Shown: piece by piece, positions 24,037-30,789 of the stretch | Position numbering within the stretch: position 1 is the first letter of the stretch | Layout: the number at the start of each line of letters is the position of its first letter | Assembly (NCBI GenBank): GCA_035551475.1 | Contig: DASZMX010000032.1 | Location: forward strand, 1-31,098 | From: DASZMX01 sp035551475 | GTDB lineage: Bacteria > Verrucomicrobiota > Verrucomicrobiia > Limisphaerales > Palsa-1400 | Direction of reading: 5' to 3' | DNA length: 31,098 nt | The notes under the pieces: generated by a model | Told to the model about the DNA's origin: nothing | The model's database searches: none | What the model saw: the letters and a program-made list of their open reading frames with translations, nothing else | Position numbers and translations under genes: made by a program

Positions 24037-25304
24037 GCCAGCGCCTCCGTCATGGGCTCCACTTCGTCCACTCCGTAAAAAAAGCGATGCCCCGGCTGCC
24101 GCATCCAGCCGAGATCCTGGCCGGGATCGTTTTCCAAAACGACGGCGAGATGGACGCGCTTTTCCAAATCCTGCTCCACGGCTTCCACGATGGCTTCCTG
24201 TCCTGCGAGCATCATGTCCATCGCGTCGGCGCGCGCTTTGGGGCGCAGCCGCACCCGATCTCCCGCTTTGATCCAAACACCGTGGACCGTGACGCCCGCC
24301 AGCTTGGTGTTGGCGCCAAAGAAGTCATCGAATTCCACCGCTTCCGGCGCGGCCCCGCGCATCGTGCCGTGCATTTTTAAAAGCGCGTCGGTCGAAAGCG
24401 TTTCCGTGCGCTCCAGCAAGCGGCGCGCCTGCTCATCGACGCGCCGCATCTCTGATTTCTCCGCGTCGGTCATGGTGAGAATGCGCAACGTGAGTATTTC
24501 GTCGATCTCGGTTCCGTCAAATAAATTGCCGGCGCTTTCGGCGGCGATCTTGGGATAATCGTACAAGATAATGGGCGAACAAAGCATGGTGTCGCGCTCG
24601 CCTTTGGCTTCGTCTCCCGCCAACACGGGCCAGACGCCGATATTTTGACACGCCGCCGCCGCTTCCTTCAGGGCGGCGGGCGGATCCATCAGCGAAATAA
24701 AATCCGCCTGATCGGCCTGCAAAACAACGTGCGTGGAAGCGAATAGACGCAGGAGAAGCGCTGCCGGATCGTTGATCTCCGTCGCGTCCAGCCGGGAATT
24801 ATTTTCGATCCGCACCGAAATGCGGAAAAGCCCGTGGCCCAACGGCGTCGCACTTACGGAGAGAGTTCCTTCCACCGGCTCCTGGCGGCGCACCGCCATG
24901 CCGACCAGCAAAGTGTCACGGCGCACCGGTTCGGCTTCGCACGATCCTGGGAAAAGAAACATAGAAGTGCGCGTCGTGGCTTCGGCGAGTGGCAGCGGCG
25001 GCGCATTGATCGTGCGTTCCACCGCTTCGTGCCACGTTTCGCCCATGCTTTCCCGCGCCATCGGCTGCAGGAAGCGCGCGCTGATCGAAACGGAGGCGGC
25101 TGGGCCCCGCGTTTGGACGAGGCATTCGGTTTGCAGGACGCACGGCTCGGCGCCTTTTTGCGCGACGCTGTAAACCCGGGGATAGATGCGGCCGAAGGTG
25201 AATCGTTCACGCCGATTTTTGCTGGAGGACGGGCGATACGGATAAAGAATATATCCCTCGTAAAGAACGGCGTGAACGATTTGCTCCAAGGCCGCGGGGT
25301 TCAT
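24033..25304 (-). CDS. 423-aa protein of unknown function in the hydrogenase accessory block
   Basis: No function is known. The N-terminus AALEQIVHAVLYEGYILYPYRPSS and the tyrosine-rich start recall proteins that accompany group 1h hydrogenases between the DUF6084 gene and the protease gene. No signal peptide, membrane span or Cys cluster is seen. The central part (about 100-240) looks beta-rich. The C-terminal part has a helical stretch (about 290-335) and then a beta segment (WIKAGDRVRLRPK, 370s) like a small KOW- or SH3-like barrel (weak impression). It is probably a cytoplasmic maturation or assembly factor. ATG 25304 overlaps the DUF6084-like stop by 4 bases; an upstream extension of the frame to 25400 is not credible. 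Confidence 0.75.
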   Translation of the reverse strand: MNPAALEQIVHAVLYEGYILYPYRPSSSKNRRERFTFGRIYPRVYSVAQKGAEPCVLQTECLVQTRGPAASVSISARFLQPMARESMGETWHEAVERTINAPPLPLAEATTRTSMFLFPGSCEAEPVRRDTLLVGMAVRRQEPVEGTLSVSATPLGHGLFRISVRIENNSRLDATEINDPAALLLRLFASTHVVLQADQADFISLMDPPAALKEAAAACQNIGVWPVLAGDEAKGERDTMLCSPIILYDYPKIAAESAGNLFDGTEIDEILTLRILTMTDAEKSEMRRVDEQARRLLERTETLSTDALLKMHGTMRGAAPEAVEFDDFFGANTKLAGVTVHGVWIKAGDRVRLRPKARADAMDMMLAGQEAIVEAVEQDLEKRVHLAVVLENDPGQDLGWMRQPGHRFFYGVDEVEPMTEALA

Positions 25305-25960
25305 GCGAGCGCCTCCTGCAGGGAGGTTTTCTCCGCCGCCAAAAGTTGCGTGAGGGTCTGCTCCCAATTCGTGTGGCCGTGTTCGCGCCGATACGCCCAC
25401 AACCGGTCAAATGTATCGCGCGGCAAAGAGATCCAGGCGGTGTTGGGATAATGCTCCTCCATCAAATCCTTCCACGTCTGCACCGGTATGCGGTAAACGC
25501 ATTCCTTGTTCCACGAAATGCGCTCAACTTGCAAATGACCGTCAGGCCCCAGATAAAAAATCGAACCGCTGAAAAGAAAGAGCAGCGAAACTTCGCCGCC
25601 CTCGAGCGCATAGAAATATTTCGTGGCGGCAATGTTCAAATCGTACGTGCACGGCACCGGGAGCGTCGCCTCGGTCGTGCCCGTGAAGTTTCCCGCCGTG
25701 GCGCTGGCGTGGGCCCAAAGACGATTGCGCAATGTCTGGCCCCAGCGCTCCGGGCTGCCGAAAAGTTCGACCAACCGCTCCTTCTCCACCGCAGTGTAGG
25801 CGCGTTGGGGCGGCTGAATTTGGATTTGCGCGTTGAGGAGGACGGATTGGATCGGGGCGTCGGCGGGCGCGGCTGAAATCTTCAGTTTGAAATGCAGCAA
25901 CGGCGTGAGGCCGCGCAGCACAGGTTGAACGCCAACAATTTGAAAATCGAGTTCAGGCAT
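25301..25960 (-). CDS. DUF6084-like hydrogenase-associated protein
   Basis: A 219-aa cytoplasmic protein of unknown function. It starts PELDFQIVGVQPVLRGLTPLLHFKL and contains a beta-rich first half, CTYDLNIAATKYFYALEGGEVSLLFLFSG in the middle (split here between two sheets) and IPVQTWKDLMEEHYPNTAWISLPRDTFDRL near the end, which I recall as the DUF6084 pattern. No cysteine cluster or membrane span is present. The family is a genomic companion of group 1h hydrogenases. The gene overlaps the DUF5947-like gene by 8 bases and the 423-aa gene by 4, so the three are translated as a coupled block. Confidence 0.75.
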   Translation of the reverse strand: MPELDFQIVGVQPVLRGLTPLLHFKLKISAAPADAPIQSVLLNAQIQIQPPQRAYTAVEKERLVELFGSPERWGQTLRNRLWAHASATAGNFTGTTEATLPVPCTYDLNIAATKYFYALEGGEVSLLFLFSGSIFYLGPDGHLQVERISWNKECVYRIPVQTWKDLMEEHYPNTAWISLPRDTFDRLWAYRREHGHTNWEQTLTQLLAAEKTSLQEALA

Positions 25961-26561
25961 GAGTGAGCTCCGGTTTTAGTTTTGTGAAAAATGTTTCGAT
26001 CTCCCGCCAAACTTTGTCGCCGCCCGACAACCCGCGCCAATGCACGCGGATTAATCCAACCAATTCAAAACAAACGTCGATGGGCGCCATAAAATATTCC
26101 CGGGTGTCGCCGAGCCGATTGACCAGCAGCGCCGCGACGTCCGTCTCCAAGAGCGCGAGGTCGGGATTTTCCGCCGCCAGAATTTCCCAGGCAGCGATGG
26201 GCAGGAGGGATTCTGTGGCGCCCGCCGGACTCGGATACATCGCCACGACTTTGCGCGCGGCGGAGCTTTGGAAGATGAAAGCTAGATTGATGGGCAGCGC
26301 CAGCGCCTCCCATTGCGCGTCGGTGATTTGAAAAGACGGCAGCAGGCGCGTGTCGCGCGGGATTAATTTCCAGCGCCCGATGACATTTTCAAAACGCAGG
26401 GCGCAAGGGTCGCAGGCGCAAATAATCTTGCGCGTGGCGAGTTCCAAAAGATGGCGATGAGCGCCGGGCAGGGAGGTGTTGCAAAACTCGCACGATTCGA
26501 GGGGACTGGGCGGGCGGGCCAGTCGTCGCAACGTGGCCAGTGGATTTTCTTTGGGCGTCAT
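25953..26561 (-). CDS. DUF5947-like hydrogenase-associated protein
   Basis: A 202-aa cytoplasmic protein of unknown function, fitting the DUF5947 pattern by eye. The N-terminal 55 residues have a cysteine cluster, CEFC (Cys24, Cys27) and CACDPC (Cys48, Cys50, Cys53), suggestive of a zinc ribbon or metal site. The middle contains IPRDTRLLPSFQITDAQWEALALPINLAFIFQSS and the end has APIDVCFELVGLIRVHWRGLSGG (shown only in part). The last residues before the overlap are poorly conserved in style. A metal- or Fe-S-related role in maturation is possible but unproven. It follows the 65-aa gene by 11 bases. Confidence 0.75.
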   Translation of the reverse strand: MTPKENPLATLRRLARPPSPLESCEFCNTSLPGAHRHLLELATRKIICACDPCALRFENVIGRWKLIPRDTRLLPSFQITDAQWEALALPINLAFIFQSSAARKVVAMYPSPAGATESLLPIAAWEILAAENPDLALLETDVAALLVNRLGDTREYFMAPIDVCFELVGLIRVHWRGLSGGDKVWREIETFFTKLKPELTHA

Positions 26562-26572
26562 GGCCGGTGCGG

Positions 26573-26770
26573 CTAGGCCGGCGGAATATGGGGCATCGCC
26601 GGATGAATCGGCTTTTTATGCTCGGGATTGATGCCGGTGGAATCGCGGGCCGTGCGGTAGGCGCCGTCGCCATCGCGCCCCGCTTCCTTGCCTTTTTCGG
26701 TCGCAAGTTCCTCACCGCGATGCATTCCGGCGACGTGCACGGGCTGGGGAGGCGTTTTGGTGTTAGACAT
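26573..26770 (-). CDS. 65-aa charged soluble protein, unknown function
   Basis: The protein begins MSNTKTPPQPVHVAGMHRGEE and is rich in Lys, Glu, Arg, Gly and Pro. Its second half reads AYRTARDSTGINPEHKKPIH and ends in MPHIPPA (pattern: charged linker, then Pro-rich tail). No cysteine, signal or membrane span is seen. It is probably disordered. I believe similar short proteins with a RTARDSTGIN-type motif exist in other bacteria, but cannot name a family. ATG 26770 was chosen over the longer frame from 26854, which would overlap the FNT gene and has no such composition. It is the first gene after the 80-base gap, 11 bases before the DUF5947-like gene. Confidence 0.6.
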   Translation of the reverse strand: MSNTKTPPQPVHVAGMHRGEELATEKGKEAGRDGDGAYRTARDSTGINPEHKKPIHPAMPHIPPA

Positions 26771-26810
26771 AATTTGGAAGCCCTTCCGAAAGTGTTGAAC
26801 CTGTAAGGAT

Positions 26811-26825
26811 AAGTTCCACGGAACT
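26811..26825. promoter_or_regulatory. Short inverted repeat in the gap before the hydrogenase accessory genes
   Basis: AGTTCC-AC-GGAACT (26812-26825) has six-base arms and sits in the 80-base gap between the FNT stop and the 65-aa gene. It could be a regulator half-site pair or a small hairpin. No -35/-10 pair was convincing next to it. Confidence 0.3.
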
Positions 26826-26850
26826 AAAATCCGGGAAAGAAGGGCGCGCT

Positions 26851-27687
26851 TCAATGGGCGCTTTGCTTAAGGTCATCTCGGTTTTTTCCCGATACAATTT
26901 GCGCGTGATTGATGGCGGCCACGAGAGCCGTGCCGCCGATCACATTTCCGAGAAGGGTCGGCGCCAAATATCGTCCGGCCACATCCGCCCAGCTCGCTTC
27001 ACCCGTCACGGCCACGTAAAAAGTCTGCACCGCGCCGGCGACGATATGGCTGAAGTGGCCCAAGCCCACCACATAGCTGACCACAATAATGACCCAGAAT
27101 CGCGCGCTTTCCGCAAAGGGCAGCATCCACACCATCAGGGCAATCAGCCATCCGGCGAAAACGCCGTGCACCAAATGGCTGCCGAAGGAGCCGTCTATCG
27201 CTTGCAAGCCGATGAGTGAAAATTGATGGCGCGCTTCCGGGCTGAAGGCCGATCCTTTGCTGCATGCCCAAGCCACCGCGAGCGCGCCGAGCAGATTGGA
27301 CAACAGGACCACGCCGCACAAACGCGCCACGCTCCCCAGGCGTTGCCAGGTCTTTTCCTGCAAGAGCGGCAGCATGGGGGTGAGCGTGTTCTCGGTAAAT
27401 AATTGTTGACGGCCCAAAATAACGATCAGAAAGCCCATGCAGTAACCGAACTTGGAAATAAGCGGCGTCCATGGCGCATTGGGCAGGAGGCTCGCTAGCA
27501 GCCCTTCGGCCACCAACGACGCGCCCATCGATAGCCCTGCGGCCACCCCCGACCAGAACAGCGCGGAGAGTGGTCGCTCCAATTCGTCGCACGCTTCCTT
27601 GAAGATGGCCTTGTAAACAATTGCTCCGCTGGGGGAGCTGCGCTGGTCCGCCTCCTCTTGCTCCTGCTTTCGTTTTTTAGCATCCAT
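26851..27687 (-). CDS. Formate/nitrite transporter (FNT) family channel, YfdC-like
   Basis: A 278-aa inner-membrane protein with about six spans. The cytoplasmic N-terminus (MDAKKRKQEQEEADQR) is highly charged, followed by IFKEACDELERPLSALFWSGVAAG. Family features include FILGRQQLFTENT-like FLIVILGRQQLFTENTLTP, GLGHFSHIVAGAV and the paired half-helix layout. It is closer in style to YfdC-type members than to FocA or NirC, so the substrate (formate, nitrite, hydrosulfide or another small anion) cannot be told. ATG 27687 is supported by GAGGAG about 10 bases upstream. It is the first gene of the minus-strand run and is divergent from the CBM6-like gene. Confidence 0.85.
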   Translation of the reverse strand: MDAKKRKQEQEEADQRSSPSGAIVYKAIFKEACDELERPLSALFWSGVAAGLSMGASLVAEGLLASLLPNAPWTPLISKFGYCMGFLIVILGRQQLFTENTLTPMLPLLQEKTWQRLGSVARLCGVVLLSNLLGALAVAWACSKGSAFSPEARHQFSLIGLQAIDGSFGSHLVHGVFAGWLIALMVWMLPFAESARFWVIIVVSYVVGLGHFSHIVAGAVQTFYVAVTGEASWADVAGRYLAPTLLGNVIGGTALVAAINHAQIVSGKNRDDLKQSAH

Positions 27688-27718
27688 ACGAACCCGGCTC
27701 CTCAGCTTTGCATCCTCC

Positions 27719-27746
27719 ATTCTACATTCAATGCGGCGTCGTTCAA
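27719..27746 (-). promoter_or_regulatory. Candidate sigma-70-type promoter of the FNT gene and hydrogenase locus
   Basis: Reading on the minus strand, TTGAAC (27746-27741) and TAGAAT (27724-27719) are separated by 16 bases. Transcription would start about 25 bases before the FNT start codon, leaving room for its GAGGAG ribosome site. It lies in the 107-base divergent gap. The assignment is by consensus only. Confidence 0.45.
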
Positions 27747-27794
27747 GGGAAGGGCGGGATTGCATTTCGCGAGCGCGGCAGGCAGAACGGTTCC

Positions 27795-28478
27795 ATGAAA
27801 CCATTCCTCCAGCTCAGTGGCAGCGGCATTCTTTGGGCGGCGATCTTGAGCGCTGGCGCCCAAGGATTGCCGGCGGATTATAAAGGCCGCCCTTTTAGCG
27901 ACGCCCAGCATCAGGCCGGCGCGGCGGCCATCCCCGGCGTGGTGCAGTGCGCTCTCTATGACATTGGCGGCGAAGGCGTGGCGTATCATGATGCGGACCC
28001 GATCAACCACGGCAGCGGGGAATTGAACCTGCAACCCAAGCATCAACGCCCGCATGCCTCGGCCTATATCTGGAATTTTCGGCAGGAAGAAGGCGTGGAT
28101 ATTTCGTTCGTGAAAGATTTCGCCGACCTAAACCACACGAACCTCGTCACGCCGGAAACCAACCAGTTATATATCGGATGGACCACCAACGGCGAATGGT
28201 GCAATTACACAGTGGATGTGAAGGCGCCCGGAACCTATAAAATCAAGGCGCTTTATTCCTATCAAACTAACACCATTCAATTCGATCTCAATGGCCAACC
28301 GGCCGCCACCTGTCTTTTGCCTGTCGCCACGCCTAGCTGGCACTACTGGAACAAGGCGGAAATAGGCGAGATCACGTTCCCCAGCGCCGGCTTGCAATTG
28401 CTTACTTTCCATCACGGAGGCGGAAACAATTTCGCCTACTTTGAATTCAGCCCGGCCAAGTCCGCTTCAATAAAGTAG
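27795..28478 (+). CDS. Exported CBM6-like carbohydrate-binding protein
   Basis: A 227-aa protein with an N-terminal export signal (MKPFLQLSGSGILWAAILSAGAQG). The rest is a single jelly-roll of the carbohydrate-binding module 6 type: GVVQCALYDIGGEGVAYHD, GWTTNGEWCNYTVDVKAPGTY (here in pieces) and LTFHHGGGNNFAYFEFSP at the end. The aromatic positions of the usual glycan-binding clefts (Tyr, Trp in GEWCNYT and the C-terminal Phe/Tyr) are present. No catalytic domain is attached, which is unusual, so it may act as a secreted or surface glycan-binding protein. ATG 27795 directly precedes the signal peptide; no strong ribosome site was seen. Confidence 0.75.
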   Translation: MKPFLQLSGSGILWAAILSAGAQGLPADYKGRPFSDAQHQAGAAAIPGVVQCALYDIGGEGVAYHDADPINHGSGELNLQPKHQRPHASAYIWNFRQEEGVDISFVKDFADLNHTNLVTPETNQLYIGWTTNGEWCNYTVDVKAPGTYKIKALYSYQTNTIQFDLNGQPAATCLLPVATPSWHYWNKAEIGEITFPSAGLQLLTFHHGGGNNFAYFEFSPAKSASIK

Positions 28479-28528
28479 CGGCAGCTTGACACATTTGGGG
28501 ACACCGCATCGTCTAAATAGGAGGTCTG

Positions 28529-30397
28529 ATGGAAACACTGGAGGTGAATCGACCCGCGATGAAGATGTTGGATTTCACGAAGCGATTTTTGGCGCACCGT
28601 TATCTTCCTGCGGTTCTTGCGATCGGTGCGGCGCTGGTCATGTTGCCGGCCTTGAAAACCGGATTGGTGGCGGATGATCTGATGCAGCGGGCAGTCGAAC
28701 TTCGGCCCAGCCAGTTGCCGGCGAGAATGCACGAAACGGGCAACCCGGCGGATTCCGGCAGTTTCTCCACTGTCCTCTTCGACCTTTTTGGCTTGAGCCG
28801 GAATCCGCAGGACCTGGCCTTGATGAAGAACTACGGCACGCTGCCGTGGTGGACGCAGCGCGACTTCCGCCTGAGTCTCTGTCGGCCAGTCGCGGCGTTC
28901 ACCCACTGGCTTGATTACCGCTTCTTCCCCGATTCCCCCGCGCTGATGCATGCCCACAACATCGCGTGGTTCGCCGCCGTCGTGTTTCTCGTTACGCTGG
29001 TTTACCGCGAGTTGATGGGCGCGGGCGCCGTCGCTGGACTGGCGGCGCTGTTGTTTCTGCTGGATGGCTACACCTACATCCCAGTGATGTTCGTCGCCAA
29101 CCGGGGTTTCATCATGGCGCTTTTCTTCGGGCTGCTGTGCCTTTACGAACATCATCGATGGCGTTCCTCCAAATCCCGTTCCGCCCTGCTGCTGTCTTTG
29201 CTATGCCTGGCGATTTCCGTTTTTGCGGAGGAAGGCGGAGCTTCCACGTTTGCCTTCATTGTCGCGTATGCCCTCGTGCTCGAGCCCGGTTCGTTGCGTC
29301 AAAAGGCGTTAACCGTCTTGCCTTCGGTTCTGGTCCTGGTTCTATGGCGAACCATTTACCAGCTATCCGGCTACGGGTTGGCCCATGTCGGCCCTTTTTA
29401 TATTGATCCTCTGAACCAGCCGTTTCAATTGGCGCGGGTAATGGTTCCGCGGATGATGCTGGTGCTGGGAGGCCAGCTTGCCAGCGTGCCGCCGGAAATC
29501 TTGTCTGTGGTCAAACCATCATTCCACCCGGCGGCTGTGGCGCTTTACGGCGTATTCGTCGTTGCGGCCTTGTTGGTTTTCCTCCCCTGGGTGCGCCGGG
29601 ATAAAATGGCGGCCTTCTGGCTGGCCGTCATGCTTCTGGCCGCCATTCCCGAATCATCATTGGCGCCTGTGTCCAAGAACTTCGGCTTTGTGGCCATCGG
29701 GGCTTATGGATTGATGGCCAGTTTCGTCGCCGCGACGATGATGCGTCGGTGGCCGGCACAAGGGATCCGCCGCTTCCTGGCCTGGACCGCCTGCGCGGCG
29801 CTTTTGCTGGTGCATGTGCCGGGAGCTATGGCGGGGAGAATCATCACAGCCAAAGCCGCCTCGTTCTTTATCGCTCATGTCAGCCAGCCTCCTCATTATT
29901 GGCCGACTATCGAGAATGAAAATATAATCGCCATCAACTTTCCGTGTCCGCTCATTTCTGGTTATGTGCCCGGTTACAAGGCGTATTTCCATCAACCGCT
30001 GCCCCGCACCGTGCGGGCGCTGGCGCCCGCTAGCGTCGGCTTAACCGTTCAGCGAACCGATGACAAAACCCTGGTGATGCAATCCCTCGGGATGGATCTG
30101 TTCTCCTGTGACGACCTGGGGCCTGCCCACATTGCTTATTTCTTCAGCGCTTGCAATTTGCTCCTGGGCGCGCCCCGTTGCCAAAACGGCGACCGCTATG
30201 AACTCAGCGGGCTCACGGTGAAAGTCCTGGAATCGGATGCGGCGGATTTGCCTTCCCGCGTGGCGTTCCGATTCGACACCTCGCTGGAGTCACCCTCGTT
30301 CCGCTGGCTCTGCTGGAACTGGCGGACCTTTTCCGTAGAGCCATTCAAGGTTCCAGCCATCGGCCAGAGCATCACACTCGCCGGCCCGGCCCGCTGA
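28529..30397 (+). CDS. Polytopic membrane protein, GT-C-like architecture
   Basis: A 622-aa protein with about ten hydrophobic spans (roughly residues 25-470) and a C-terminal soluble part (about 480-622). An Asp-Asp pair (LVADDLMQR, about residue 50) lies in the first loop after span 1, as in GT-C glycosyltransferases, which use such acidic residues with lipid-linked sugar donors. The rest does not match a named family, so this is a suggestion only. It starts with an excellent ribosome site, GGAGGT, six bases upstream of ATG 28529, 50 bases after the CBM6-like gene, so the two may be cotranscribed. Possible role: glycosylation of envelope or exported products. Confidence 0.65.
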   Translation: METLEVNRPAMKMLDFTKRFLAHRYLPAVLAIGAALVMLPALKTGLVADDLMQRAVELRPSQLPARMHETGNPADSGSFSTVLFDLFGLSRNPQDLALMKNYGTLPWWTQRDFRLSLCRPVAAFTHWLDYRFFPDSPALMHAHNIAWFAAVVFLVTLVYRELMGAGAVAGLAALLFLLDGYTYIPVMFVANRGFIMALFFGLLCLYEHHRWRSSKSRSALLLSLLCLAISVFAEEGGASTFAFIVAYALVLEPGSLRQKALTVLPSVLVLVLWRTIYQLSGYGLAHVGPFYIDPLNQPFQLARVMVPRMMLVLGGQLASVPPEILSVVKPSFHPAAVALYGVFVVAALLVFLPWVRRDKMAAFWLAVMLLAAIPESSLAPVSKNFGFVAIGAYGLMASFVAATMMRRWPAQGIRRFLAWTACAALLLVHVPGAMAGRIITAKAASFFIAHVSQPPHYWPTIENENIIAINFPCPLISGYVPGYKAYFHQPLPRTVRALAPASVGLTVQRTDDKTLVMQSLGMDLFSCDDLGPAHIAYFFSACNLLLGAPRCQNGDRYELSGLTVKVLESDAADLPSRVAFRFDTSLESPSFRWLCWNWRTFSVEPFKVPAIGQSITLAGPAR

Positions 30398-30497
30398 CTC
30401 TTAGGAAGACCTTGGATGCCCAGCCCAAAAGCGGCATGGAATGGAGGCCGACGCGACCCCGCTTTGTGTTTCCACTGCGCCTTGACAGTTGAAGGAA

Positions 30498-30587
30498 TGG
30501 CGGAAGGGGTGGGATTTGAACCCACGGTACGGTTTCCCGTACGCCTGATTTCGAGTCAGGTGCCTTCAACCACTCAGCCACCCTTCC
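30498..30587 (-). tRNA. tRNA-Ser (anticodon CGA)
   Basis: The minus strand folds into a class II tRNA. The acceptor stem GGAAGGG (30587-30581) pairs with CCCTTCC (30508-30502), followed by discriminator G and an encoded CCA. The anticodon stem CCTGA/TCAGG encloses CTCGAAA, giving anticodon CGA (reads UCG). The long variable arm (CGTACGGGAAACCGTACC region) and G73 confirm serine. The T-loop GGTTCAAATCC is standard. Confidence 0.97.
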
Positions 30588-30603
30588 GCTCGACAGACCG
30601 AAG

Positions 30604-30633
30604 ATTATTCGCACAGACGCCCAAACCGGGCAA
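30604..30633 (-). promoter_or_regulatory. Possible promoter of tRNA-Ser
   Basis: On the minus strand TTGCCC (30633-30628) and AATAAT (30609-30604) are separated by 18 bases, and the -10 ends 16 bases before the tRNA. This suits a tRNA gene with almost no leader, but the match is moderate. Confidence 0.3.
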
Positions 30634-30789
30634 GGCCATTCGATGGCAAGTCAATTCGGAAGACGCGAACAGTTCGCTTTCGGATTTCGTCTCGGGAGAT
30701 TTCGACCATCTGGTTTTGTCCGCTGCGCTGGATGGTCGTTACAAAGGCAGCGAGGAAATCATAGTTCCAAGAAAGGAGGGATTGCAACT

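Larger units (their letters stand above)
12694..27687 (-). other. [NiFe]-hydrogenase locus, group 1h type, 18 genes on one strand
   Basis: Eighteen consecutive minus-strand genes run from the FNT channel (start 27687) to hypE (stop 12694). Most neighbours overlap by 4-23 bases or are separated by less than 30; the largest gap is 80 bases, after the FNT gene. Contents are the structural subunits, protease, six Hyp factors, a nickel permease, a NifU-domain protein, a sugar isomerase and five or six genes of unknown role. Expression as one long transcript is likely but not proven; an internal promoter in the 80-base gap is possible. Confidence 0.8.

Noticed and set aside
24033..24276. Longer 251-codon version of the maturation protease starting at 24276
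   Set aside because: The family signature ILIAGIGN must be at the N-terminus; the extension is out-of-frame sequence of the 423-aa gene.
26771..26850. Sigma-54 promoter before the 65-aa gene (TGGAAC...CTTAC)
   Set aside because: The spacing and the -12 GC do not match the TGGCAC-N5-TTGC consensus.
28487..28519. Perfect TTGACA before the membrane protein gene
   Set aside because: The only possible -10 boxes (TCTAAA, TAAATA) are 19-21 bases away and would place the transcription start inside the ribosome site, so this is not credible as the gene's promoter.
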